In this document: positions 14,375 to 25,399 of the stretch, piece by piece
Position numbering within the stretch: position 1 is the stretch's first letter
Layout: each line of letters begins with the position of its first letter
Origin: Turbatrix aceti
Taxonomy: Eukaryota; Nematoda; Chromadorea; Rhabditida; Panagrolaimidae
Direction of reading: 5' to 3'
DNA length: 64,000 bases
NCBI GenBank assembly: GCA_963969345.1
Contig: OZ017768.1
Coordinates: 8,270,718-8,334,717 of the forward strand
The notes under the pieces: model-generated
What the model was told of the DNA's origin: nothing
Databases searched by the model: none
The model's input: the letters and a program-made list of their open reading frames with translations, nothing else
Translations under genes and position numbers: made by a program

Positions 14375-14476
14375 GCCGTTTTTTGTTAAATTTATTCTTC
14401 TTTCAATGAATTTGTAAATAAGACAACGAATTTATTTGCAATACGCACATATTTATTCATTTTTTAACGCGTTCGT

Positions 14477-15563
14477 TTATGAAATTTGTGCGACATTGCT
14501 ACTTCTGCGTGGCCATAAATAAATATTACAAAACTTAAAAACTTGAGATCTCAAACTCTTGATGGCAAAGAATGGAATGTACAATACCATGATATAAAGC
14601 GTTTGAGTAATTCCGATTCCGCATGCCAAATAAACTGTGTTAATGGAAATTGGAGTTAATTTATTCACACGACATATTACATACACATTTAGGGGTTGTA
14701 CTCGATAGGGAGGTCAAAAAGTTGCTGTACATAGTATTACGGCTTGATTATGCAATCAAGCCGTAATACTGAATGCATAATAAAAATTAAAGTAAGAACC
14801 AAAGATTGTATCATTAGATTGTTTTCGGCCTTTCTTCGGCATTGTGAAATGATTTCTGCATTTGATTTGTGCAAACGACTTGCTAAACCAGCTGATATAC
14901 AGCACACAGAAGCAATTGTGGTTGTCATCACGCTTGAAGCCAATAGAGAACAGTTGTAGTAATAAAAGGTTTTAATACACACGCCCCCAACTGTCCAATA
15001 ACAGTGCCAGTTGTACCAAATTGGCGAATACAAAACAAATGGATAAATTAACACACAAATAATTACGATTAATGTTGTTTTAATAGTCCAAATGGCTTTC
15101 ATATTTTTCCACAAAACTATTCCTAAAAAAATTATGTATCGGTAAAACTTTTGTTTAAAATTTGTGCTTTACCAGTAAATCTATTGACCGCCAAAACCAT
15201 GTTAAAAACTCCTGCAAATGCTTGTTGGTGCCATAAAAATGCATTGATTATCGGGTCAACTCGAAGTGTAAAAATGTTACGAAACAATACGATTTCATAC
15301 ACACAATAGTATGCAATACCAAAGTTGAATAAAATATAAAAAGATGATCTTAGATTTTTGTGAAACATATTTGTCAAAATCAGGATAAAAAGTACGAAAA
15401 CAAAGGGTACGTTTAATCCTGATAAAACACGGTTTAGACGAACTAATTTCAATGCCGCATTATGTTGTGCAAACGTATAAGTTATATTATTATCCGGATC
15501 ATGAATGCCGTATTTTTGAGCCAACATAGTTTTGTATTGTTCATTGTTGAGAGATTCGTTCAT
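14477..15563 (-). CDS. SRG-like 7TM chemoreceptor, TM7 displaced
   Basis: Exon 1 (15563-15173) starts at an ATG and carries TM1-TM3, ending in the N-R-F-T motif found at the end of TM3 in the receptors of this window. A 50-bp GT-AG intron leads to exon 2 (15122-14737) with TM4-TM6 and the pre-TM6 motif RRKAEN. This frame stops at 14737 after 258 aa, before TM7. A TM7-like hydrophobic segment and C-terminal tail are encoded further on at 14656-14477. Between them lies a perfect 17-bp inverted repeat (14733-14770) that itself creates the stop. The gene may use a terminal intron I could not resolve, or it may be damaged. The family resembles nematode serpentine SRG receptors. Its 7TM part is the closest relative in this window to that of the CTLD-7TM fusion at 35.6-37.3 kb. 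Confidence 0.6.
14733..14770. repeat. Perfect 17-bp inverted repeat (hairpin)
   Basis: AGTATTACGGCTTGATT, a four-base loop (ATGC), then its exact reverse complement. It overlaps the end of the TM6 coding segment of the receptor on the minus strand and supplies the in-frame stop. Confidence 0.95.
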
Positions 15564-16075
15564 CTGAAAAACTGAGATTTTACAAATCCAAATATTTCTT
15601 TAAAAGACACACTTCAGATCAGCGGCAAGCAAAAAACATAACGATAACAACGAATGAAACATGAGAAATGGTGACAAATTAGGGTGCTAATTAAATTTAT
15701 TCACGGTGTGCCAAAATAACACGCCATTCACACTCTGTTAACTTCTTTAATATTATATATATGTATGGTTAGGGGTGCAAGATAGGTGTAATGAAATTAT
15801 AATCATTGGTGCGGTAAAAAACAAACTAATGTACGACACTAAGCACCAAGTACCGACATGTGTTTCTCTGACACATACAGATGGTCGCATGATTTTGTCG
15901 GCCAACAAAGTGATAACTTCAACAAACAAAGTTACAATGTGATTTATTGTTTATTGTGCAGTGCATTATTCACATCTGCCCCTAAAAGCATATCTGAAGA
16001 TGGCTTACAGCGAAGTCATTCTCTCGACACGAAAGCGTTTGTTCACATCAAAAGCTGCTTGAAGATTTGTCCCCG

Positions 16076-17443
16076 TTAAGAAGAACAGTAGGGAAGCTGA
16101 TGCGGTTTCTCGTGCGCGATTCCGTGTGGAAGAGAACACGGAATTTCGGAAGGTGGCTGGTATTGTGAATTCGCATTGGCACACGTGGCTTCTGGTGTCT
16201 GAAAGACACAATTTTTATTTCGTTTTTAAAAAAGAAACTTACAGAACCGGGCACATATGGTACGTACTGGACACAACTCGTGTTCATTGTAACCCTACCA
16301 TCGTTGGAATCAGGATACGTACCCGGGGGACAGGAAAACCAGATTGGGATGGAACACAAAACCTGGCCGTGGTAATTTGGATCAATTTCAGCAAAGTTGT
16401 CAGTTTTGTGGTGAAATAGCATGCCAATGAACTGGTCTGGCCACATGCCAGTGGTCACTTCCAGTGGTGCCGGGAGCGGTGTGCCGTCAACGTTTTTGTA
16501 TTTATGAACGTTGTATGGAAGCGGACAAGGGATGCTAACTCCAATGGCTACGTACTCATTGGGATCCACAATCGTCTCTAAAAACATAAAACGTCACAGT
16601 TATGGCGCATTGGACTCACTCATGTATTCCCGTTCTTCAATCGAGCCGATGGTTGCAGGAATTGCGTCGGGATTTAGCTGTCTGCAGACATTTATGAGGT
16701 CGCAGCGGTCAATTTTGTTGGGTACAGTGATGGTTTTATAGCATTTGCCCATTCCATTGATCACGTGGTATTTGTAGGTTTCGTCGGGGCACGGTGAAGG
16801 ATTTAGTTTGATAGCGCATAGAACATCGTTAAAATATTGGTTGCTGTAAGTTTGCAGCACAGCATCTTCTGTAGTTTGTATCTTTGTCTGAATCCAGTAG
16901 CAGTTGACACATTATGTTCGAAGGCTCATATTCATAAGCAATCTCATCTACCCAACGGGGACCATCTCGGATATCAAATTGCATCATTACCATGCCACCG
17001 ATTTTTTCAACAACAAGATGGTTAAGGGTGAGAGGTGATCCATCGACCCACTGAAAGTTATTGGAAGTGCCGTCTCTTAACTTGGTGCACGGAATGTATA
17101 ATCCTATGTAGCTACCAGGAGAGTAAATGTAGTGTTCGACTGCAAGCAAAACATATTTGACATTCATATGTAAAAGTCAGTCAGGGTAAATAAAAAACAT
17201 ACAAAGAACACCGTTTTCAATTTCAGATTGAATAACCACAGGAATGGATTCGTTATGAAGAAATTTGCACGCTGCAGGATAATTACAGCGATCAAGTTTA
17301 AACACCGGAACGTGTAAATTGGCATAGCATTTGGAGTCATTATTTATAGTTGCATTGAAAGAAAATTCAGGAGGACACTTTAAAATTGACTGTACGATCA
17401 GAAATATCACACTCTGAAGACATAGCATTCGGACCAACGTCAT
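16076..17443 (-). CDS. Secreted protein with two C-type-lectin-like domains
   Basis: Four exons: 17443-17203, 17139-16620, 16577-16243 and 16198-16076. A signal peptide (MTLVRMLCLQSVIFLIVQS) precedes the first CTLD. That domain has CPPEF, N-glycosylation sequons, SKCYANL, LDRCNYPAACKFL and the WVDGSPLTLNH motif that replaces the usual WND-type loop, closing with NIMCQ. A second, more diverged CTLD follows (CPDETYKYH, GKCYK, NVDGTPL, VLCSIP). The protein ends in a short Cys/Pro-rich tail. Exon 2 changes frame by one base between the two domains, near 16890. That could be a real frameshift or a base-call error, so the gene may be a recent pseudogene. The same exon-1 donor phase and domain order occur in the genes at 38.3-39.0 and 35.6-37.3 kb. 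The next gene downstream on the strand is a 7TM receptor. Confidence 0.7.
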
Positions 17444-17579
17444 ATTTCTAATTACAACGAAAGCGGCATAATGTATGCTACTAGTTATCGCTTACTTCGC
17501 TTTAGAACTAGTTATCGTTTACTTAGCACCTATATTTTATTTAGAAAACAGGTGTAACATTCGCCTGTCATATTCGAAA

Positions 17580-17745
17580 TATACATTAATAAAATAAGTG
17601 TGTTTTTTGATATTTTTTTGTATGAACATGTATTTTTTTTAAAGGTACCAAAAAATATCCCCGGGGATTCCCATGGAAATCCCATGGGATAATTCCCCTA
17701 TTTCTAATTCCCATGGGAGTTTCGCCACCCTGCAGAGTACCAGTA
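17580..17745. repeat. Partial repeat with CCCATGGGA motifs
   Basis: Several copies of the palindrome-like CCCATGGGA and CCCCGGGG, ending at CAGGGTGGCGAAAC (reverse strand, near 17735). The composition and the CAGGGTG end are reminiscent of non-autonomous hAT termini. I could not find a second terminus or a target-site duplication. Confidence 0.35.
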
Positions 17746-17883
17746 AATAGAAAATTGAATTTTTTCTTTTTTTTACCAATCAAATGATGATAACAAGCTA
17801 CCATTTATAAATCATAAACAAAAAACAATTATAACAAGAACAGTGAAAACAACGAGTAACGATAAGATCACCATATTTCCACT

Positions 17884-19148
17884 TCAGAAAGGTTTGCCCT
17901 TGATTTCGAGCAGATACAGGAATTCCACATTTTCGGAGAGCTTTGTTTGACGATGGGTAATGGTCCGCGACTTATGCCCTGGTGTGATAATAAAGTCTTC
18001 CGGCAGAAAAACACGAACAAGCGGCGGAAATGCAAAGTCCGAAAACGAATGGTAATCGTGATAAGAAATACCCATTGACACACACATGTTGACTTTGATC
18101 CGCTGCGGCACGGAACGTACAGCAGCTTTCCACAGATCAAAGTTGTCTTTCATAGTCTGTGGATAATCTGCAAATAAAATAAATAGTGGGAAATAAATCG
18201 GGAACTAAGGACACGAAATATACATACCTTTCATATTATTAAACCAACAGTTGCCAATAAAAACGTTTTGGATGTTGGGAGAAAATGCTGACAGGCACCC
18301 AATTAGCTTCTTGATTTCGACAGATTTGGTGACATCCTCCAAGACAAAGTAAAAGTTCCGAACATTCTGCAGCTGAGATTTGACCTTGTTCAACGCGCCA
18401 ATGCACTCCTTCATCAGTGGAGCAGAATCGAAGAATAATTCGAGGACAATCGATGATTCCAAATCCGAATCCAAGTTTTTCTGAAAAAAATAAAGTTTCA
18501 TGGATGAAAAACATTTTTAGTAAAAAAACATTACTGCAAACGGCTTCAATTTCTTTGCATCGTAATCGGCATGGGTAAAAACGATGGTTTCACAGCGTTC
18601 GAGGAATACTGGGACTTGTTCCACGTAAATTTCACTGATTCTGAGATTTCGGGTCACAGACATCAATTTTTGAAGCACCTCATTCTGATATCGTTCTTGG
18701 TTCATGTAAGAAAAAACGAGTAGTTCAAGGTCTAAAAAATTTAATTAAAATGTTCAATTATAAATAAAAAAAGCAAAAACAAAAAAAAACTGACTGTTGA
18801 AGACGATAACTTTCTCAAAAAAATTGAGGACTCTGGCGTCGTCCTCACTGTATCTAACCAAAAGTTTGCGAACGAAAGGCGCAACCCATTCACACGCGCG
18901 GATGCAATATTCTCTGCTATCGGTCTAAACGCAAATACATAATTATTAGCGACCGACCAAAACAAAACAAAACGTACCTCGAATATGGTGTAATAATTAC
19001 CGTATTGGATCAAGATATTCCGCATAAAAACGCCAAATGCGTTGGACACTTCAGGGGAGGAAAACACCAAGTTTTTGATGTCATCACTTTCGCTCTTGAC
19101 AAGACTCCAGAACAAATGCTCGTAGTACGTGGGAGACAAAGGACGCAT
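17884..19148 (-). CDS. F-box-associated/FTH-like protein (unrecognised family)
   Basis: Five exons with consensus splice sites and consistent phases: 19148-18978, 18924-18795, 18731-18535, 18480-18228 and 18167-17884. They total 1,035 nt (344 aa). The ATG at 19148 was chosen because upstream sequence is repetitive. Residues 1-57 form an amphipathic helical start reading LSPTYYEHLFWSLV with S-P-E-V-S, like a degenerate F-box. The rest is a leucine/valine-rich alternation of helices and strands (VTRNLRISEIYVEQVPVFLE; NVRNFYFVLEDV) resembling the FTH/DUF38-type region that follows F-boxes in large nematode families. No signal peptide or membrane segment is seen. If the resemblance holds it would be a ubiquitin-ligase substrate adaptor. 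I place the exon structure with good confidence and the family with low confidence. Confidence 0.6.
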
Positions 19149-19319
19149 CTTGAGCAGTCTGGAAAGATGGACAAGGAAAAAATCAGGAATGAACGCGTCT
19201 CGGAGAATAGAAACAAACAATAAAATGACAATTTGGAGGAAGAAACTTGAATTGTCAGAGTTCGTGTCGAGACCTCGTAAAACGATGAATAATGTTCTGG
19301 CGTAAAAAATTAGAAAAGG

Positions 19320-19735
19320 AGCGGGAACCAGAGTTGTCAACCGAGCCAAAATGGCAGAGTCGAGCATTCGAGCCGCTCGGCTCGCTCGATTTTTTTTGAG
19401 CCGAGCATTCGAACGAGCGGCTCGGCTCGCTCGAATCGAGCATGGCGTATTTTCCACTAAATTTTCGCTTTCAAAAAAAATTTTGCGGCAACCACAACTA
19501 TTTTAGATATGTCACAAAAAACGTGTTTGGAATTGTAAAATTTATCGTAAAATAACTGCAAATATCATTGTTTTAACATAAAAAAGTAATTTTTCTACAT
19601 TTTTAGGTAATTTTTTATGCTCGGCTCGGAGGAGCATTCGAGCGGGAAAACAGGAATAATTTTTTAGGCCCAGGCTCGGCCCGGCCCGGCCCGAAATTAT
19701 TCATTCCGGGCCATTTCCATGCCTGACGAGGACAT
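19320..19735. repeat. GCTCGG / GGCCCGG-rich dispersed repeat
   Basis: Clusters of GAGCGGCTCGGCTCGCTCGA units (19360-19445) and a GGCCCGGCCCGG run (19670-19700) flank an AT-rich centre. The left edge AGTTGTCAACCGAGCC resembles the terminus CAAGGGTGTCAACGGGCC of the element at 34860, so this is probably an older relative. No clean target-site duplication was found. Confidence 0.45.
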
Positions 19736-19936
19736 AAATCTCGAAAGAGCGAAGGCAAATTGGGTTCAAAAAATACTGAAATAATTATGAAAATTTGTCT
19801 GGTTTTTATCATTGCCGTTCACTTTCGAGTAGAATTATGCCTAAAAATTGATAAAACGTTCGAATTTGGATTTTTGCGCTCAATTTGGTAAATTTTAAAA
19901 TTAAAAAATTGTTTTATGGTATCAGTTATGGTAGCA

Positions 19937-21350
19937 ACGATTACGACGTCGGCATTGTTACGCAGATCTTAAGATCGCGATACGCCGTAGCTCCGCCCCG
20001 CACTACTCGTGCGATGGCGCCCGCACTCTCTCATTAGGAGTCGAAGATCGGGCTAGTGTCGAGTCGTACATGTCTCTCCGGGAATAAACAGGACACAGAA
20101 ATACCGCTACACTTTGGCAACAGCATAATTCAAACGGAGATGTTTTTATTTTTTTTCTTCGCTCCATGGTTGACAAGGCTTTATTGCATTTGTTTTTCTT
20201 GTGGTAGTCTCATCGTCCGACAACACGTTGCAACCGACCTGGAGAGGATCTCCTTAAACCGTCTGCCAATTAATACGTGAAACGAAGTAAAAAATCCCCG
20301 ATATTGCTATGCCGTAACTTTTGGACAAACCCTAACTGTGTGATTTGTTTTTGTATGCTGTGTTTTTGATGTTAATGTATAAAATATCGGAAAACTGTAC
20401 TATGTGCCTATGAGAAATCTTTACCAAAAACGGGCAAACTAGGCAAGTTTTGTTATACATACTTATCGTTGCAGCATACTTTTACACCTGGTAATGTAAC
20501 CACAACGGCTTTCAGAAACAAATGCTCAGGGAATGGTGATTTGTAGTATTTTGTAACACAAAAACAGCTGCATATGAGCGCTGCAAGTAAAACAACTTTT
20601 TCTTACATTAGTGAAAATAAATGTATTACATTGATAAATACATATAAATATTACGGATATCATTGCCGCTTCAAAACTTTGGACTACAAACCGCTTACTG
20701 TTAAAACAGTTTATTCGTTCGCAATAACTGATACAAAATGACACCGGGGCGGTCAAGGTAGTCTCCCGCCCGGTCAAGCGCCCCCGCATCAGAGCCCCCT
20801 CTGTTGAGGTGGACTCAAGCGATCCGCGCCTGCTCGTCTCTGTGCGTCCGGACTCGCCTCATCTCGCCAAGCGACGACGCGCCCTCCCGTCCGATGAGGA
20901 GGACCTCTGGGAGGCTATGGCCCAAGTCCACTTGGCCGAGCCCAGAGAGCAGCGCAACTACCCCTGGCCGGGGAACGAGGACGGCAGCCGCTTCGCCTGG
21001 CGCGACCGAGCTGGTCGCCGCCACCACCATCATCATTCCTCCCGCGACTGAACGAAGCATACCGGTCGACTCGCGTCTTCTCTACTCCCCTTGTCCCCAG
21101 TCCCGGCGAGAGAAAGGCGACTCGACTCGAAGGACGCTGTGTCCCCCTGCGTATCAGTGTGATTGATTTGTTTAATTGTCTTGTATTGATTCCGGCACCG
21201 TTCGAGCTTCCTCCTCTGAGGAAATTCCTTGACCTGTTGAATAAAGGTACTCCGGACGACTCTTGCGGCCTACCACCTTTTTCCCCGTATAGCGTGGCAT
21301 CCATCGAGCTCGGTGCCACAAAAACAAAAACAAATCATATTTACAAGAAC
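19937..21350 (+). mobile_element. Possible decayed retroelement island
   Basis: Two GC-rich blocks stand out from the AT-rich surroundings. The first (19937-20115) starts TGTTACG, ends in a polyadenylation-like AATAAA, and is followed by TGGCAACAGC, which could be a primer-binding site. The second (20739-21051) is a continuous plus-strand frame rich in charged residues (ALPSDEEDLWEAMAQVHLAE) ending in a His-rich tail. A block with TTGAATAAAGG then follows. I recognise no reverse transcriptase or integrase motif, and the two blocks are not obvious copies of each other. A degraded LTR element is one reading; an unrelated GC-rich exon is another. Confidence 0.3.
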
Positions 21351-21465
21351 TAATTGAAAACGCCTTTTCCTTATTTGTACTAGACCAACAGGTGAATGTC
21401 GGATATGAATATATATTTCCATGGTACTCAATATCGCTATCATCTGTGTCTCATAAACCATCACC

Positions 21466-22755
21466 ATGAACAACTTCATCGACAATACTACTACTATCGA
21501 AGAAAATACTACAAGCAGCGATAAATGGATAAATTTGTACTTTGCGCACCACCACAGTTTGACTATAACATTATTCGTTCACTCAATAAAATATTATATT
21601 GTTTATCATAATGTCATATTGTACATTTTCTTCATTCTCTTTGTGCTCAAGGCTATGATTTCAAAAAATAAAATATTCAGATCACCGTTTTTTATCATAC
21701 TGATATCTGCATGTATTTTTAAAACAACTATCAGCGTTTCATGTTTGATTGTTGATGATATTTGGGATAATAATAATACGTCACTTTTGCAACTGTTCAA
21801 TAACCAAGTGACAAAATATTTAAATGCATCTTTGAATTTGGTTTTGTCTTACAACAAATTCGCAAGTAATATTTTTTTAAACAGTGTTTGTAAATACAAT
21901 ATCAATTATTTTTTGTTTTTTGTTTTAGGCATAATTCAATGGAGATCAGTGAACAAAATATTTAACAAATACGTGATAGTTGTATGCATCTTTTTTTGCG
22001 TAACATCTTCGTTTTACGTCTGGATACCTATTCCCCATCGGATGCTCTGTTTTTATGAAATCATGGAATGTTCTGTCAATAATGAAGCAGGAAATTATTC
22101 AAAAGTTGCACCAACAATTATTGTTATTGTCATTACATTTATTTCAACGTGTCTGTGCTTAACAGCCGGACTGTACAGTCGGTGCCACAACAACGCTGTG
22201 CAGAATGCCAGCACTACTTTGGTTGCCACTGTGCAGAGTAACAATGCTGTTAACACAAGTGTTTCAAAGCAACGCCGCAAAATGGAAAACAAGCTTCTAG
22301 TGCAAACAATTGTTTTTTCAATATTGTCTTTGGCACATTCAATGGTAAATTTATTTAGTGTGTATTTCAACCATTTATTCAATTTTGTAGAAATAACTGT
22401 AATTGACACGTGTATTGATCTAATGCGGGAATGTATGATGCTGGTAATAATACTGCCGTTTATAATTTTTAATTCGTGGAGAGAAATTTTATTTCAATCC
22501 AAATTTCTAGAAGCGATTATTTCTAACTTAAAAACTTTACCAGTGCTTTCTACTTTAACACACGAGATAAAGAATTCGAAGATTTCGCACTTCTTCAAAA
22601 GAATCCAAAAGAAAGAATGCTTGTTTTATTCGTTTATTTTTGTTGAGTGCTGGTTGTATACTTCGAGCACTATGTCAGAATTAGACCAAGTAGTTGTGGA
22701 ATTAAGCGAAGAAGAATTGGAAAACTTTGTTACCGCTTGGTTCAAATTATTATAA
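21466..22755 (+). CDS. SRG-like 7TM chemoreceptor (intact)
   Basis: Two exons, 21466-21865 and 21929-22755, encode about 408 aa. The 63-bp intron (GTAATATT...TTTTAG) is in frame, so the locus also reads as one long open frame. The intron is called because the paralogue at 39.6 kb has an unmistakable intron at the same position and phase (N-K-F-(A/T)-S joined to IIQW). N-terminal glycosylation sequons precede TM1. TM3 ends in N-K-F; an extracellular cysteine pair (MLCFYEIMEC) lies before TM5; the pre-TM6 motif is RRKMENKLLVQT; TM7 reads LVIILPFIIFNSW. A further hydrophobic stretch (FYSFIFVECWLY) precedes an acidic C-tail. The family is like nematode SRG chemosensory receptors, probably in ciliated neurons; the ligand is unknown. 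Its 3' part from 22198 is duplicated in inverted orientation at 28710-29267. Confidence 0.8.
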   Translation: MNNFIDNTTTIEENTTSSDKWINLYFAHHHSLTITLFVHSIKYYIVYHNVILYIFFILFVLKAMISKNKIFRSPFFIILISACIFKTTISVSCLIVDDIWDNNNTSLLQLFNNQVTKYLNASLNLVLSYNKFASNIFLNSVCKYNINYFLFFVLGIIQWRSVNKIFNKYVIVVCIFFCVTSSFYVWIPIPHRMLCFYEIMECSVNNEAGNYSKVAPTIIVIVITFISTCLCLTAGLYSRCHNNAVQNASTTLVATVQSNNAVNTSVSKQRRKMENKLLVQTIVFSILSLAHSMVNLFSVYFNHLFNFVEITVIDTCIDLMRECMMLVIILPFIIFNSWREILFQSKFLEAIISNLKTLPVLSTLTHEIKNSKISHFFKRIQKKECLFYSFIFVECWLYTSSTMSELDQVVVELSEEELENFVTAWFKLL

Positions 22756-22864
22756 ATATGAAAAAATTTAATACAATGATGTTTTTAAACGTTGCTTTTG
22801 TAATTGCGAAATAAATATTACGAAGTAGTGTCACTAAACCGTTTTACTCAGATTCTTCAAAAAA

Positions 22865-23020
22865 CAACTGCATGTATTTTTTGTTGAATGTTTTTAAATT
22901 TGTATACGTCAAACCGGTTGGGACTATTGGACGAAGTAATGGCAAAAATGAGCAAAGGCATTTTTCGATTAACAAAATGCCATGAATATCAACAAATTAT
23001 GTATTCGACAAAGGTAGGCG
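22865..23020 (+). pseudogene. Receptor C-terminal tail remnant
   Basis: The segment matches the last coding part of the receptor family (TATACGTCAAACCGGTTGG, then the equivalent of LLDEVMAKMSK), without the preceding membrane segments. A related copy lies at 34676-34800 after another receptor copy, so the tail was already detached before the segment was duplicated. The inverted counterpart is at 28445-28600. Confidence 0.6.
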
Positions 23021-23109
23021 TTGTCAACGCCTACCTGCTTACATTAGCTTGAAAATGTACTTTTGGCCTATTTGGACTTTTTTTACTATGTATGTATTTA
23101 TGTTAAGTG

Positions 23110-23455
23110 CGACTGTGGAGAACTTCCCTCCGTTCCACAGCGGAACGGGCCACGCGAGGGAAGCTTCACAGAGAAATCGAGAGTTAGTAGGAAGAATTTA
23201 TTGTCGGTGCGTACAGAAATGTAAGGGTAAGAGTAAGGAAGTAAGAGTAAGGAAGTAAGAGTTCGTGAAAGGAAAGGAAAACAACTTATATGTACGTCAT
23301 CGGGAACTTATACGGAGATCCCGATGACGCCCAAGCTCGACGTCATCGGGATCTCCGAAGTCAAGCGGTCCGGTTGTGGAGCGTTGAGCCACAAGGATAT
23401 CACAAGGAAAACGACCCGTGGGACACCCTTCCCTACGACGGGCCGATTCATTATG
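23110..23455 (+). mobile_element. RTE-clade retrotransposon fragment (endonuclease part)
   Basis: The frame around 23340 reads DVIGISEVKRSG, characteristic of the APE-type endonuclease of RTE non-LTR elements. It is followed directly by the sequence that encodes the arginine-rich 3' region in the fuller copy at 33572-34428 (the GACCCGTGGGACACCC segment matches its reverse complement near 33770). The fragment is therefore internally deleted. It ends exactly where receptor intron sequence begins and has replaced the first exon of the next receptor copy. Confidence 0.7.
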
Positions 23456-23510
23456 CTTAAAAAAACACAAAAATGATTTTAAGGAAAATAAATGTAATCC
23501 ATTGTTTTAG

Positions 23511-24421
23511 GTATCATTCAATGGCAATCAGTGAACAAAATATTTAACAAATATGTGATTACTGGATGCATCTTTTTTTGCACAACATCACCGTTATGCA
23601 TATGGATACCTGTTCCTTATTTGTTGCCCTGTTATTATGAAATCATAGAATGCTCATCTGATGACAATAAAGCGGCAGTAAATTATTTAAGTGAGGCAGG
23701 AACTATTATTATTATTTTAATGACATTAGTTTCAACGTGTCTGTGCCTAACAGCCGGACTGTACAGTCGATGTCAAAACAACGCTGTGCAGAATGCCAGC
23801 AACACTCTGGTTGCTACTGTGCAGAATAACAATGCTGCCAACATTAGTGTTTCGCCGGAACGCCGAAAAATGGAAAACAAGCTTCTAGTGCAAACAACTG
23901 TGTTCTCAATATTGTCTTTGATTTATGCAATAATCAATTTTTTTCTATGAAAATACGCAGATTTAGTTAGGGCTTATAATTATACTATTATTTCCACATG
24001 TATGGACCTAATGCGAGAATTCCAAATGCCGATCATAGTACTTCCATTCATTATTTTCGATGCTTGGAGGCGTTTACTGTTCCAATCAAAACGGGTGTCA
24101 TCGCTTTTTTCAAAACTGGCCACATATCCAGTTTTGTCAACGATAAAGAGCGTCACGAAGGATTCGAGGCCTGTACGCCTTATCAAAAAAATACCCGTGA
24201 GCGTCTATTTATGCATGTTTTATGCACTACCTTTTCTCGAAAGTTGGTGGTATACGTCAAACCAGTTGGCACTATTGGACGAAGATATGGAAACAGTAAG
24301 CAAAGAAGAATATGAAGATCTCATTAATGATAATAAGCGTAGTGTTTTATCCCCTCTTCCTTTCTTTGAAATTTGTAATCAATTTCAACTGATCTTTAAG
24401 CGCAAAATTTATCCTTGCTGA
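23511..24421 (+). pseudogene. Receptor exon 2 copy with premature stop
   Basis: This begins at the same 3' splice site (TTGTTTTAG/GT) as exon 2 of the intact gene at 39551-40962 and is almost identical to it. TM4-TM7 and the C-tail are all present. A TCA-to-TGA change at 23949 stops the frame after TM6; both the inverted copy (27516) and the paralogue at 40.5 kb keep Ser here, so the stop is derived. No exon 1 exists upstream, where an RTE fragment lies instead. It cannot make a full receptor. Confidence 0.85.
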
Positions 24422-24956
24422 TTATTAACTATTGTGTTCTAACAGTTCATCTTCATATCACTTCATATAATTTATTGTGAATATCGTTTTATTTTTTATT
24501 TTTGTTGATGGTTTTCATGACGTGATCCGTAATTTTGAAACGTTCTTGATTGAAAAATAGTGTTGTTGAACATTCTCTGTTGCATTTTTTTGTAAATAAA
24601 TGTGTTGAATTAAAGACTGTAAAATCTTTGTTTGCTTGATATAAAAATATTCAAACTCGTCGACATTGACTGAGTAACTTGTTGTTGTTAACAACTTTCT
24701 TCATATATTTATGTCAGCGTAATCAGAAAATTCATAAATTCGCAAGTAATATTTCACCGAAAAAAAAATAAATAAATAAATACTCTGCAAATTAATGTAT
24801 AAAAATCAGATGAAAAAGTTTTTTTTTGCGTTTTGTAAATATTATTTGATGAAAAAAAACGGGCCACCAGGGCTCTACAAACAGGTGAATTTTTCTCAAT
24901 TTGATTCTGGGCCTCATATTCAATATCTTTATCTCTGCGACTCACAAACCATAACT

Positions 24957-25399
24957 ATGAACAATTCTTACGATATTTCCCAGAACGACGATTCTTTTAA
25001 TTATGAAGAAAATAGTGTAAACGATGGAATAAATTTATACTTTGAAGATCGTCACAGATTCGAAATTATCGCATACATTAACTCTATTCAATACTTTTTC
25101 GTTCTTCACAATGTCATTTTGTATATATTTTTTTTAATTTTTTTTGTGATCAAAGCTGTGACTTCCAAAAGCAATGTATTCAGGGCACCGTTTTTTGTCA
25201 TATTGATATCTGCTCGAATGTTGGTGGTATACGTCAAACCGGTTGGCACTGTTGGACGAAGTAATGGCAAAAATGAGCAAAGAAGAAGTAAAGGATCTCA
25301 TCAATGATAGTAAGCGTAGTGTGTCCTCACCTTTTCCTTTCTTTCAAATTTGTAATCAATTTCAACTGATCTTTAAGAGGAAAATTTATCCCTGTTAAT
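24957..25399 (+). pseudogene. Receptor with large internal deletion
   Basis: From the ATG at 24957 the frame matches exon 1 of the 39.6-kb receptor through TM1 and into TM2 (FFVILISA). At about 25217 it jumps directly to the C-terminal tail coding sequence, out of frame, running to the family's usual ending and a TAA near 25399. Everything from TM3 to TM7 is missing. The 5' flank with TCTGCAAATTAATGTATA is shared with the region upstream of the 39.6-kb gene. Confidence 0.85.

Larger units (their letters stand above)
22198..25110 (+). repeat. Left arm of 7.07-kb inverted duplication
   Basis: The 2,913-bp arm pairs without gaps with 29267-26355 on the opposite strand: coordinates of matching bases always sum to 51465. 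Every stretch I compared was identical except 23949 (G) versus 27516. The arm holds the 3' end of one receptor, a receptor-tail fragment, an RTE fragment, a receptor exon 2 with a nonsense mutation, and the start of a deleted receptor. The flanks diverge abruptly at both ends. Confidence 0.95.
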
